DNA of 64,000 nt. Source: Isoetes taiwanensis. Taxonomy: Eukaryota; Streptophyta; Lycopodiopsida; Isoetales; Isoetaceae. Each line of letters opens with the position of its first letter. Position 1 is the stretch's first letter. The DNA lies in NCBI GenBank assembly GCA_021234155.1, contig JAJEKV010000098.1, forward strand, positions 3,098,803 through 3,162,802. The letters are read 5' to 3'. Below are positions 33,479-45,246 of the stretch, piece by piece. The notes under the pieces were generated by a model that ran no database searches, was not told the origin of the DNA, and saw only the letters and a program-made list of their open reading frames with translations. The position numbers and the translations under genes are program-made.

Positions 33479-34821
33479 TATGTGTGAACCTAATTTTAAT
33501 AAAATCCGTTACATTAGCCACTAACATAATTAGTGGTGTGAAACTTTTTTTAACTGAATTCGTTATGTTAGTAAATTTAACTTAACCGTTTGTATATGTG
33601 AATGCATTTTTTATCAAATCCATTATGTTAATTTTCGTATTATAATGTTGGTGTGAACTGCAAAATAATTTAGTCATGACAGGTAAGATGTTAAAATTTA
33701 AATGTTAACAAAACTATTCTATTCTATTCCTAAGATGATATAAACTCAAGTCATAGTAACAAGGGGTCCAATAATTAGCATTAAGTGTACCATATTAAAC
33801 AAGATAATCTCCATACGGGATCTAATCATAAAATTCATATATTAATTGCTCGTCTTTGATATGAGAGGTTAATATGAAGTATATAATTTTCAAGATTACA
33901 TAATCTTAAGAGATATTGATGTTTAAACAAATTGGTTCTTGGGGATTTCAAACAAGGCTTGTGAAATGTCCATAATATGATTTGTGAATAAATTTGTGAA
34001 TAGCATGTCTAGTTGAGTTTGGCCTACTTCAAGTTGTGTGAATGTATTTCCTTCAATTTGTGTGAATGGAATTTGTTTCCCTGATAGTGGAAGGGTCCCG
34101 GTCGCAAAACTACAAGTCCCATTTGTTCAAAATCTGATGGATAGCAATAGCCACTAGGATTGAAATGTGAATCTCAGTAAGGATGGTTCCATCACTTAAC
34201 TGAATGGACCTCTCAGTGAGCAGCAGCAGTTGAACTTGCACCAGGAGCAACAATTGAAGTTGCACTAGGAGGGGCTAAGTTGCTTGTAGAGGATTAAATA
34301 CCCTTTGAAAAGTGAGCACCTATGCCACCATCGTGGCTGCAGCAAACCTCTGTTGTCTCACCATGTGGCATTGCCATGTTGGCATGTGCCAGCATCAACA
34401 AGGAGGTTTGTGGCAGATATGTTACAGGCCAGAAAGCTGAAACAAAACAAGAGAAGAAAGAATCCGGGAACAAGGAGAAGGTAAATCTATCAAGAAAAGG
34501 CATCATACAAGTTTCTGCTTGTGGAGCAGAGGGAGCCAAGTCTTTATGGATGGCAATGCCATGGTGGTTGTCTGCACTAAAAAGACAGACTTTGAACTAA
34601 TTACCTCGCTAAACTGTAGAAGCTCTATACAAATCTTGCGCCCAGGGGGTTCACTGTATAGTAGAGAATGTTTGCTTTCTTGAAGTTGAAGAAAGCATCC
34701 CCTTATATGGATGTTTGATAGGGAAAACCCCTTTATACGATTTTAAATTGTTTTAAAATGTTGTACCCCTAACTTAAATTTACCCCATACTTTTCCTTAA
34801 TTATAATAGTCCTTCAAGTTC
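33479..34821. other. No gene recognised
   Basis: AT-rich sequence; the open frames at 34,294-34,600 overlap on both strands and show no domain. Confidence 0.5.
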
Positions 34822-35490
34822 GTGTCTGATCCCGAGCTATTGCAACAATATCTCGATGGTCATTTTTCTCAGAAGATATGGGATGCAGTTACCTTAGCCC
34901 AAGTTAAAACTGGTCATTATCATGCATATATAAATCCCACTTTGGCACCAAGATCACAAGCTTATTTGCTTGTTTTCTTATCCAAGAAAAAGCTTGTAGC
35001 TATTGCATCAATTCGCATAGGGTCCCACAAGCTATGGATTGAGACAGGTAGATGGGAGCGGCCATAATTGCCATGAGAAGTGAGATTATATACATGTTGC
35101 CAGGTACAAGTTATTGAAGATGAAAGCCATACTCTGCTAAGATGTCCTGCTTTTGAGATGGTCAAGGATCATTATTTGACTTTAGTATTCCATTCCATGC
35201 TCCCACAACTTCTTAGAGCCCCATCTGCACATGACTTGGCATTATATATATTTGAGGTTCTAGATGAGCGTCTTCAATTACTGAGCCCTCAGTAGTCATC
35301 ATGGCCTACTTATAGTTTCTTCTTGCTTGTCTAGTATCATCATTACTGCAAAGGTTATTCCCTTGAAAACCTTTCAAGGTAGGGTTTTTTTAATCCTAGT
35401 AGTAAGGGTTGTACTAGGCCATTGTATGGGTCTCATGGCCGCTTGGTCTTTGTGGATGTTAAAAATCTATTCTATTCTATTCTATTCTAA
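34822..35490 (+). mobile_element. 3' fragment of a second LINE family, with structured 3' UTR and (TATTC)n tail
   Basis: One frame with two stops reads AYLLVFLSKKKLVAIASIRI, GSHKLWIETGRW, EVRLYTCCQVQVIEDESHTL and LRCPAFEMVKDHY. This is the His/Cys motif that closes ORF2 in many non-LTR retrotransposons. The 3' UTR has CCTTGAAA/TTTCAAGG (35,361-35,379), a T-run and 'tggtctttgtggatgttaaaaat', then four to five TCTAT units (35,467-35,489). The RT is absent, so this is a 5'-truncated insertion. Confidence 0.75.
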
Positions 35491-35869
35491 AACCTACAAT
35501 TTTAAAGCTAGAAAATTTACGTCGAGCCTTATAATAAACCCCCTCTCTTTCACTCACATGTTTTATACGGTCCAATAGTTTGAACCCCCTTGATCATGTG
35601 GAAATGTCCTCTCGGATAAAAAGAGGGGCATGCCTTGAATTGATGCCTTCATATGTACCACTCCTTATAAAGCCTTGTACAATTATCTCAAGATAATTAT
35701 TGAGTTATGGTGTTAGTTGGCTGCATCAAATATGTAGCACAATAACAGGGGTTCCAAGGGGATTTGATATGGATGTAAAAATTACAATTCCTGAAACCAT
35801 AGACCATATCTCCAGAACAATTGAATGGGTTGTTATAAAAAAAAACATAGATTTAAGATAAAAATCAAT

Positions 35870-35950
35870 CACGTTAGCTCAGTGGTTATATTGGTCAAAG
35901 CAATCTTATCAGAACATTGAGTTATTTTGGTAGAGGTTCGAGCCCCCCGT
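35870..35950 (+). repeat. Possible tRNA-derived SINE head
   Basis: GTTAGCTCAGTGG (A-box-like, 35,874) and GGTTCGAGCCC (B-box-like, 35,935) are about 60 bases apart, as in tRNA genes. The sequence between does not fold into a clean tRNA and no 3' acceptor stem pairs, so it is not a functional tRNA gene. Confidence 0.4.
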
Positions 35951-37282
35951 CTTTCATATTCTAAAACCTTAGGCAAAGTCGTATAGGGGCTTGATATTCC
36001 ATCAAAACCTTAGGTGAACACGTATTTGATATTTCAAAATCATAGGTGCCCCCAATCATAAATAACCATAAGTGAAACGAAAGGTGCCCAGAGGCTCCAA
36101 CATACGCTCTGGGCGTAGAATCGATAGATTCGACGATTATGGTAGTCCAGGGTGCACCTCGTTTAGAATGTGTAGCACAATCACCTTGGGGCTAGTATCA
36201 CCATCTTAGTACGAAAGCCAAATAGCTATAGGTCTATAGACTTCTTAATAATTCACTCCTTATGTGAGGTGAAGCCATAAGGCTTATCTTAAAGGACCCT
36301 GCTATATTGATGAGATAGGTATATGATCTTCGTGTCATGGATTTACCAATAGTCAAGTGATACCATGATGTTTTATAAACTTGTGTTTTCCTTATTGTAT
36401 TGATACTGGAATGGGTGCGTTGAGTGCTCATCATAGGGAGTTTTATGCAAGCAATGGTAGATGAGCATGTTGGCCTATCTTAAGGGATCTTCTAGGGATT
36501 GGTGAGGTTGCATGTGACATTAGTATAGGACAGTGGTAAAATGTTAGCCAACACTCTAGATTCTTAGAGGATTGTAGGTGTTTGTAGTTCCTCCCTTACA
36601 CTGGGTCTACTGGCACGGGGGTTTCATACGATGTATTGTCTAGAGATGGTGGAGAGCATCTAAGTTGTAGATGCTATGGTGGCTTGGAAAGTTAGAACTT
36701 TGGGCTCATACTTACTTGTGATGGGTGGCTTTGCAAATATTTTTCACAGAGCCGTCTAGGTGCAATTTACATCATCTTTTAAACATGGGGGGCTTTTCGT
36801 CTAAAGTTTTTATTGGGGTGATGGGATGAGTTGTTTGGCAAAAATTTAGTGATTCTCTGCCACAACAAGAGGATCTTGATTTGGCTCTATCCATAGTTGC
36901 ACCAAAATGTACTGCTAAGCTTCTGCAATGAACGAAAGAAACAACGAATGAGATGAGTGTAGAAACAACTTCCGAAACAAAAATCTACTAACAATAGATA
37001 ACTAACTTTAATATTTTAATAATAGGGGCTAATCTAGCTCATGTAGATAGCAAGCCAAAATGGTATGCCATTAATCATATGGTAACATACATATTGGTTA
37101 TCAGATTATAAAGTAGAAGACTCCTTGTTAATACATATCAGATTGACCATCTTGTCAATCTAAATCAGTTTCCTCATCTTCATCTTCATCTGACACCCAC
37201 ACATCTTCCACTTCAGTTTCATAACCTTCAGCTTCTTGCAGCTCAAAAAGTTCATCAATATCATCTTCCTCTTAGAGCCTTC
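35951..37282. other. No gene recognised
   Basis: Low-complexity and AT-rich sequence without supported open frames. 37,150-37,260 is an acidic-type GAT/TCT-rich stretch (minus strand Asp/Glu-rich) without context. Confidence 0.4.
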
Positions 37283-38110
37283 TTGGCACGAGCCCTTGGG
37301 GTAAAGTCCACAGTTCCATACCAGATCCTACTCCAGGAGATAGGTTTTCTACCCCTTCAATGGGCTGCATTGGAATGCCATATTATTTACTTCCAGAAGG
37401 TGGTCGCTATGGGTGATACACATTTTCCCAACCTTGCTTTGGACGTAGCAATGGGTCCCCAATGCCTCAAAGCCTGCTGGAAGGACAAGCAAGCTCAATG
37501 GTTGTCACGTTGGGGTGTACAGGCAACAGATGCGTACAGGTACGGACAAAGAAGGATCACAATGCACTAAAGCTGTACCTAGATGCTACTTTCCTTTGCA
37601 AGCTCTCAGGAGCAGATGCTCTGACGCACGTTAAGCTGGCACACTATCAGCAGCAAGTCAATCCTAGGCTCACGAGAAGCCCACACCAGTACTTGTACAC
37701 CCATTTGCTCATGAAGAAGCGCAGACTTATAGCTTCCATTCGCACGGGTGCACATCATCTCCGTATTGAGATTAGGGCATTGGACTCGGGAAGCACGGGA
37801 GGACAGGCTTTGTCAATGTTGCCACTAAGGCGCTATTGAATATGAATGTCATGCCCTCCAGATCTGCCCAGCATTTGCCCATATCCGAGCGCGGTATGTT
37901 CGATAGTGACTGGCCAGCCGTTGCATGAGTTATTGAATATGGCGTCCTGGGTCATACCTCCAGGAGATTATGGATGCACGAACTTAGTTGTGTCCTCCGG
38001 GACAATATTGAATTGTCCTACACAATTGTACAGTGTACCAGCATACTTATTACTGCTAAGGTTTTTCCCTCGAAAAGCCCGGCGAGGGTTTTTAATCGGC
38101 GATAATACAC
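37283..38110 (+). mobile_element. 3' fragment of the second LINE family, second copy
   Basis: Two overlapping frames read VPYQILLQEIGFLPLQWAAL and NPRLTRSPHQYLYTHLLMKK, then RLIASIRTGAHHLRIEI. A third frame reads YECHALQICPAFAHIRARY. This is the same order as in the 34.8-kb copy (SIRxGxHxLxIE, then the ExECHxLxxCPAF motif) but with more N-terminal sequence. Frameshifts fall near 37,500 and 37,800. The 3' UTR hairpin CCTCG...CGAGG is at 38,068-38,091. Confidence 0.7.
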
Positions 38111-38284
38111 TTGCTTCTTACAGGTGCTCCCAAAGGGCATGGCGAATGGGCCCCTTGGCGGATGTCCATGAAACGCGGGGTACTATTGGTCCACGATTGC
38201 GGGGTTGTGTTGGCCCCAATCGAGTCACGGTGGCGGAGTTCGCGGGGGTAAATGGAAATAAAGGCTAGCGGCGGGTAATGGGGG

Positions 38285-38309
38285 GCGCTAATATTATTAA
38301 TATTAGCGC
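38285..38309. repeat. 25-bp palindrome
   Basis: GCGCTAATATTA-T-TAATATTAGCGC, perfect. Two more hairpins follow within 130 bp (TTAACATTA/TAATGTTAA; CGATCCGA/TCGGATCG). The region is unusually GC-rich for the window. Confidence 0.8.
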
Positions 38310-38454
38310 GGCAAGAGCTAGCAGGGATTGATCGGGGCAGAAGACCCATAAACTTACATGGTTAACATTAGTTATTAATGTTAATGTAAGGCCCTAGGGG
38401 CAAATCGCATCGATCCGAGCCCTCGGATCGCCATTCTGGGGAGGGACGAGCCAT

Positions 38455-38463
38455 TATATAAGG
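38455..38463 (+). promoter_or_regulatory. Possible core promoter (TATATAAGG)
   Basis: A TATA-box match follows a run of palindromes and precedes a pyrimidine-rich leader (38,490-38,560). No gene follows; it may be the promoter of a transposon. Confidence 0.3.
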
Positions 38464-38667
38464 CTCTTTCCCCTTCAGGACCGGTTATCGGTGTCTTCTC
38501 CGGCCCGGCTTCCTTCCTTCTTGTAGCTTCCCTCCTTTCCACCTTTCGGTGGGGGCCGCGTCTGTTTCATTTTGTGTTTTGGGCCTTGCACTTTTGTTGT
38601 TGTTCACTTTGCATTTACTATAATAATGTTTTTTGCATCACTATCATGTCATTTTTTTCATATGTTA

Positions 38668-38945
38668 TTTTCCACCCGTTGGGTGATGCTTTCTCCACCT
38701 TTCAGGTGATGATATCTCCACCTGTGGGTGATGCTATTTATTTCCACCTTGAGGGGTGATGCTATTTATTTCCGCAGGTGAGGGTGGGCTATTTATTTCC
38801 ACCTTGAGGGTGATCTTTGTTTATTTCCACCTTGGGGGTGATGCTATTTATTTCCACCTTGAGGGTGATGCTATTTATTTCCACCTTGAGGGTGCGCATA
38901 ATTGTTTTCCACCATTTGGGTGATGCTTCTCCACCTTTTTGGTCT
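38668..38945 (+). repeat. Self-complementary minisatellite, unit TTTCCACCTTGAGGGTGATG + CTATTTA
   Basis: Ten to eleven units of 22-29 bp, each with CCACC...GGGTG (or GGTG) that can form a short hairpin. The three central units are almost identical and the outer ones diverged. Confidence 0.85.
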
Positions 38946-39074
38946 TTGCTTTTTATGTTTCTAATTTGCTCTTCTTTGCGGTTTTTATTGTGCGGCTTGC
39001 CTTGTCCACTGTCATGCATTGTCGTTTTCTAACCATTCACGGGTATTTTTGGGTTCTTTTGAGTTGCTCGCGAG

Positions 39075-39330
39075 GGTTTTTGCGGGTCTTCAGAGGTCTG
39101 CTATATTTGTGTTAGCCATCAACCCACCTTTTTTGGCTCTCGAGGCAACACATTCGGGGATTACGCCATCTTCTGGGGTCCTGCTATATTTGTGTTCGCC
39201 ATCAATCCATCTCCTTCGGTTTTCCAGGCAACACATTCAAGGTTGTTGGCGACCATTTCTCATTAGGGTTTTCCTCGAAAACCCGAAAGGGCGGGGTTTT
39301 TTATCCCGGTGAGAAGTTGTCGCCATTACC
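39075..39330 (+). repeat. About 85-bp tandem duplication followed by a LINE-type 3' hairpin
   Basis: 'ctgctatatttgtgttagcc' with 'atcaaccca...ggcaacacattc' occurs at about 39,097 and 39,182. At 39,258-39,316 'ttttcctcgaaaaccc...gggcggggttttttatcc' resembles the 3' UTR hairpins at 35.36 and 38.07 kb. Confidence 0.6.
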
Positions 39331-39957
39331 CTTCTATATTGCCTGTGCACATTTCTTTTTACGGGGTAGTCCGATATTGTTCCTATGGTCGGCTACCCCT
39401 CTCTATTCTTCAAAACATTGTATACTGCTGCTGTGATGAATGACAAGCCTATTGTATTTTCATTTATCCCTCTCTGCTATCTGGCTTACCTCCTTGCACC
39501 CCATCTTGACCTTAGCAGTTTTAACCCTGATCTTCTCCTTTTCATTGGCCATAACCTCTCTTTTGACTACTTCACCCTCTTTAACATTAACCTTAATCTT
39601 AATTTCTGATTAATTTTAATTTGCTCGATTTATGTTGATTTACATTAACCTTCATCTTAATTTTTCCTCTTAACCTTGCTCTTGTTTGTGCTAACATGTC
39701 TACAACCGCTTTCATATTCATTCCTTCTTTTGTGTTATACTAGCAGACCATATGTGTGGCACTAGCTTTAGTACTGATATGTCGCGGGGTTCCACATGAT
39801 GCAGCTCGTGCTCTCGGCCGCTAGCAATCCTCTTCTTCTCACTCTCACTACGTGCTTCGTGACCCGACTCAACACTTGGAGGTTTCGCGGCGGCGGGGCT
39901 TAGGAAGTTCTCTGGTAGTCGGCCGGTTTTGTGTCTATTGCGAGTCCCTTCCCAGAA
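39331..39957. other. No gene recognised
   Basis: A short hydrophobic open frame (39,385-39,609) ends in low-complexity 'ttaaccttaatctt' repeats; no domain. Confidence 0.4.
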
Positions 39958-40926
39958 TGTTATTTAAATGTAAGTTAGAAAGTTAGCTATGGTTTTTAAT
40001 GGTATTAAAAACGGACACGTGGCATCAAATGGCTCGATGGGTCTTATAAACCTGTTATATATCAGAAACAGGATCGTGGAACAAGCTCGGCTGCCAGATC
40101 TCTAACAGGAGCTCCAGTGCATGAATCTGGATCAAATAAGGGCCTGATCTGGCCGGTTTTGAGCATACAAGACTGTTAGTGAACTCAAGTTAGCAGATTA
40201 TAAAGCTTAGAGGAAGAAACGAGCTGGAGAAGAAAACCGGGTCTTGAAAAAGAAAAGGCCGATTCTGCTAATAGAGTTTGATGTTTGATCCAATAATTGG
40301 GCTGGGAATTCGGATTTGAATTCCGAGGCTGCTGTGAGAATCCTAAAGCAAATTACTACTGCCATGAACGATTTGGGATCAGAGATTTGATAAGCGATTT
40401 GGCTACTTGCACTGATCGGTTGATTCAGGATTGACCCAAGGGGTCGAATTTGCAGCCCAAGGCTGTGCTTGGGATCCTAAGGCAGTTTATTACTGCCAGG
40501 GATCGAATTTGGAGAGAAACTGGGTTGGTGGAATAAGCATCTGATTCTGCTGTAAATGAACTAGGTTTGATTCAAGAACCTGGCTTTGAGTTCGGATTTG
40601 GAATCCGAAGTGAATAGTGTGGCTTGAGGGCAGTCTGATTCTGCCAGGAGCCGGACCAGCACTAGATCCATAGGGTCGATTGGCAGCCAAGGGATGTGTA
40701 GAAGATCACAGGGCAGTTTGATACTGTCAAAGATCAGTCAGGGTGAAGCATCCAATAGGTGCTAACTTCTAGGGGATTCTCTAAAGGAATCCGGGCTTGT
40801 GGGAGTATTCTCCTAGCAGCAAGCCGATAAGACTAGCGCAGGGGATCCGGGATCCAAGGTGGTAGCTAGTCGGCGTCAACACGTGGCAGAGATATTTCTA
40901 TAAGGAAAAATTTTTGCCGTGTAACA
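39958..40926 (+). mobile_element. 5' LTR of an LTR retrotransposon (about 969 bp)
   Basis: It starts TGTTA and ends TAACA, followed after one base by a primer-binding site. Inside are diverged repeats around 'GGCAGTTTATTACTGCC' with 'gggatcgaatttgg' (about 40,345, 40,480, 40,625 and 40,705). The matching 3' LTR and internal genes are not in the window. Confidence 0.7.
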
Positions 40927-40927
40927 G

Positions 40928-40939
40928 TGGTATCAGAGC
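40928..40939 (+). promoter_or_regulatory. Primer-binding site (initiator tRNA-Met type)
   Basis: TGGTATCAGAGC, the usual plant primer-binding sequence, lies one base after the LTR end. Confidence 0.8.
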
Positions 40940-40984
40940 TGTGGCTGTGAATCTAGTTTTCTGGGAAAATCTAGATTTGATGGC

Positions 40985-43900
40985 GGAAATGGACGAGAAA
41001 AGTTCTGTCTTCCAAACCACATAGAGGCCCGTGCGGAGTGGAGTAATCTCTTAACACTTCCAGTAAAAAATTCCCCGCAACCCAATTTTAACAGCATTTT
41101 ATATAAAAAGCCCCACCTGATACTATCGTATGACTTAGTAAAATCCAACTTGATATAAGCTACTTTTTGACTGTGTTTTTAGCCCAATACATTACCCTCA
41201 AAAGGCTGCTGCTATATTGTGCGAGAATGTTCCTTCACGGGAGAAAACATTTGGGCCGAGGGGAGATAGTTTCTACAAGTATGGGCTTTATTTTCTCTCT
41301 GCCATTCCCTTTGCTATTATCTTATAGAATGCGACAAACGGCAATGATGATGGGTCTCCGGTCATTGATAGTCGTGGGTCTTTTCCCTTTGGAATCAAAA
41401 TGATACAACTTGTATTTAGCTTGGGATCGGTAATTACGCTTGTTGGAAGTATATAATGAGAATACATGGGTTTAATCCATTCCCAATAAACTGAAAAACT
41501 CTATTGGAATCCCATCCATCCCCGGACACTTCTCTTTGTCGAGGCGATATTTTGATGCAAATCATCTATAGATAGTGGCGGCTCAACATTTGGTGTTGCT
41601 CATTTGTTATATTTGGAGACACCTTGGAAACCACTAACTCTTCAAACTCGTCACGGAGCGGCATACGCTTCTCAGAAGAAGCTTTGAAAGTGATCGTGAA
41701 GAAACTTATGAAGCCCATCACAACTTTTAGTATCGACCCATCATCAAGTGTAATGCTAGATAATGTTGTTGACCATCTCTTACGCTTGGGGGGGCTTAAA
41801 GAAAAACTTAGAGCATTTATACGCTTGTCTAAGCCAAGTTAAACCTGCCTTTACGTTCTCGCCGGTCTTAGTCTCCTCGACTTTTTAATCTCATCCATTA
41901 ATTTTTTCTCTTACGTACCATCATTGGGACCCATTTGCTCTGAGGGTTGTCAATTATTTGTATAGTTTGTCCAAAGATGCTCTCTCCTCTGCACTTTTTC
42001 TCTCCCCACAGTTTAGCAAATTGCTTAATATTTGCTAGTCTTTGCTTGATTAAAGTCTTCATGCACGAGTCTTTTATAAATGCCGCTTGCCAAATTTCTT
42101 TGCATTTTTTTTGCGATAAAAGCGGGGCTCTTTCGGATACTTGATATTCATTTTAAACACTTGTTCTTGAGACTTTTTTTCCTACATTTCGGCTGAAATT
42201 ACACGAGGATTATGATCGGATATCGCATTGTCGGTCGCGGTTTACTCTCACAGTGTTGGGGAAGTGGCGAGTGTATTGTAATTCATGTAACACACTGTCA
42301 TGTCTAGCGTAAGCTCTACCTGTCCCACCCAACCATTGCACCATGTGAAACCTTTATCCCCCCTCGCTCAATAAATCCCGTCTATCAATTTACCCCTTTG
42401 CTCTTTTTCAAAACCATTAACAATGTCGGATGTTGCACTGCGATACGTAGCCCGATATCTCCACCATATTAAAATCGGCGGCATTAACCATGCTATGTGA
42501 TTACCAAGACTTTTGATTTTATAATCCGAGGGAGGCCCATAGTGCACCTCTTCCCCTAGGATTATTATCGGCGTAAATATTTAAAATTCCCCATGATTGG
42601 TTGTTCTGGCGCCACACAATGATGGACCACCTTCCAAATCTATCGACATAGATGTTGTCACCTTAACCATGTTTTCCATGCGATTAAGGTACACACTAGA
42701 TTTTTTCCTTTCTTGAGACAATTCCAACATACTCATTCCCTATTATTTTTAAGCGAGGGACATCATCCTTCCTCCTTCTTACACTTGTGTTCTTGAAAAC
42801 ATATGATATCGCGTTCACTCTCTTTAGTGCTAGTGAAAGCGCATTTGCTTTTAAACTCAGAAGACTTTACTCCTCGATATTCCAGCTCACGATTTTGAAA
42901 TTCATTATGAGTTTTAAGAGTATGGCCAACACCTCTATTTTCCACATCTAGTTTCCTTCAATAGCAACTCACCACCAGGGGTTTGCTAAAAGAAATTTGA
43001 GGCTTTTTTTCTTTTCATCTCACCCATCTTTGTCTACATACACATTTGCATCCATCTTATTCTTCTTGCCTATTAAAGCGAATGGGTTATCCAACATTTC
43101 CATCATCTGGCTGTATCTATTTCGACCCTTGAAGTTATCCTTGTGTATCACCAAAGCCATTTTGGGTGCCACACATCATGTGTATCTTTTTTGTTGTGCT
43201 GCGCAAGCTCCCCTTCTCTAAAAAAGTTGCCTCAGGTGATATATTTGAACCTTGGCGACAATGGGCGTTAGTTTTAAAGGCCACTTTGTTTTGGGAGCCT
43301 CACGAACTTCGGCAATATTTCTAGCTCTTGTCGCGTGTTTGGAGGCTACCACTTGCCACTGAACCTCCCGATTGGGATGTCCTCTTTGGATTTTGGACTA
43401 TTATGAGGCGTATTTTCAAACATATTTTTCGGGAATGGGTGAGAATGAGGAGATGGCAGCAGTTGTTTCTAGAGTGGGTGTAAATGGAGGGGTGACAATA
43501 CCTTTGGAGAGGTTCAAGTGTCCTTGACTAATTTCTTTATGTGTAACACCAGTAGGTAACAGCGAGGGTTCACGCTCTCTATCTTTGGCCACTGGAGGCA
43601 ATGTTGGTGCGACTTGATTACACCTTCTAGCTCTAAGTTGGGGAACATCCTCCTTATTTCCCATCCATTTATGAGCTTAAGTAAAAATTTAAAGCAACAC
43701 ATTCAGCTTTTCTTGTCACTCCTTTGGGGATATGTGGATTATTTGGGATAGCAAACAGTTCTAGGCCCCTTCGCAATTGAATGTGACACGTATGAGCCTA
43801 GTGTGTTAGCAATAGACTTTAAGAACTCTGGAACTAGCAAGTCTAGTGGTAGATCTTCTATTTCAAACCAACATGGGATTTTGATAGCGGTTTGTTTAGG

Positions 43901-43993
43901 AGAGCTTTGGCATATAGAAGCCCGTCTGAGAATAAAGTCTCGCAAAGGGTCTGCTGCTCGGGCAACTAGCCTATCTGGTTGCTTCACAATCAA
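40985..43993 (-). mobile_element. Degenerate LINE (DUF4283-type ORF1, endonuclease, start of RT)
   Basis: On the minus strand, IPCWFEIEDLPLDLLVPEFL (about 43,880) is the DUF4283/ORF1 motif of plant LINEs. DIICFQEHKCKKEEG (about 42,790) is the endonuclease QEHK strand. MDFTKSYDSIRWGFLYKMLL (41,148-41,089) is RT motif A. The element ends within the RT at about 40,985, close to the LTR primer site, so its 3' half is missing. Many stops and frameshifts make it much older than the LINE at 1-5 kb. Confidence 0.7.
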
Positions 43994-44440
43994 ACATAAT
44001 AAGAAAGAAGTTGTTGCCCGATTGCCTTACGCGATTGGTGTTGGGAAAACCTAACCTCTTCAAGTGTGTTGATAGCCCGCGTGCTTAATCTGCGCAGGTC
44101 CAAGAATCCCCCGTAAAAAGCCTACAACCGGCTTGAGATCAAGCTTTCTAAATACTTTTATGCACCTCGTGATTAATTTCTGCCACTGGAAAATTATCTT
44201 CTACCTCCACAACTCTGTTGGTGCCAATGGCCATTCCTGGTTTAGTGCGTCTAATTTCTGTCCCAAGGTTCTGACTGAGGCCCATCTCAACCATTTGGAG
44301 CGCCTCTGTGACTCTTGTGCTTCTATTCTTATCTTGAATGTGGTTCTGAATCCACTCTGAAAATCTCGACTTATTTACTACTCTCTTTGAATCACATCCT
44401 TTCCACGCTGAAGCTTTTGGATGACCACCTATGCTTTCTG
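43994..44440. other. No gene recognised
   Basis: Short frames without domains; probably 5' sequence of the decayed LINE. Confidence 0.35.
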
Positions 44441-44514
44441 CTGCCTTTTCTGCCTGATAAGCATCTACCCTCTCATCAGTTTGATGTATCCCGGTTTTTG
44501 ATATAGTGGAGATG

Positions 44515-44895
44515 TGCAGATATGGCTTTTCTTTTAACTTGTCTTAGAGATGCCCAGATATGGCTTTTTTTTTTTTAACTTGTCTCCTCTTTTAACTTGT
44601 CTCCTCTTCCCTGTCTCTCCACATGTGCTGCCTACCTTATGTGCTGCCTATCTGGTTTGACAATCATTACTACCAAGCTTATTACTACCAAGCTTTCTAA
44701 GACCCATATGTGCTGCCTATCTGGTTTGACAATCATTACTACCAAGCTTTTTAAGAACCTTTGCCCCAAAAGTTGCAAATGAAGTATTGCCTATTAAGGA
44801 AAAAAAAGGACTCGTGTCTTGCCTCTCAATCCGGAGTCCTTTTAGGAAGAAAAAGGACTTGTGTCTTGCCTCTCAATCCAGAGTCCTTTTAGTTT
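44515..44895 (+). repeat. Set of short tandem duplications
   Basis: 'tgtgctgcctatctggtttg' with 'acaatcattactaccaagctt' occurs twice (44,638; 44,709). 'aaaggactcgtgtcttgcct' with 'ctcaatccggagtcctttta' occurs twice (44,806; 44,852). 'ttttaacttgtctcctc' is repeated near 44,570-44,605. Confidence 0.75.
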
Positions 44896-45052
44896 CTCTC
44901 AGATGTTGGAGCAAAGCATGGAATGAGCGGGTAAAAGGAAAAACAATGCAAGTCATCTCTATTTCATGACAATTCAGGCGGTCAATTTCAAAGTACCCAT
45001 TTCTGATCAGCTGAAAATAGTGACTATTTGACTCTACCTTCAGCACCATGTT

Positions 45053-45082
45053 TTCTATGGTTAACTGGTTTTAACCATAGAA
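45053..45082. repeat. 12-bp perfect inverted repeat downstream of the aquaporin gene
   Basis: TTCTATGGTTAA / TTAACCATAGAA with a 6-base loop, 165 bases past the stop codon on the gene's 3' side. It could affect 3'-end structure; no function is shown. Confidence 0.7.
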
Positions 45083-45246
45083 TAATTGGTATTAACCAGC
45101 TTTTTCTATGGTTGCACATGGGGTTTTATGTCACATTGGACTCCATTCCATTTATGTGTGATGCACCTTGTCTTCAAGAACTATATATACAATATTAACG
45201 TTCAGGATAGATATATCAAATTTGTGTCTAGTTGAGGAGCTGAGAC

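Noticed and set aside
35870-35950. Functional tRNA gene
   Set aside because: Arms other than the box regions do not pair and there is no acceptor stem or terminator.
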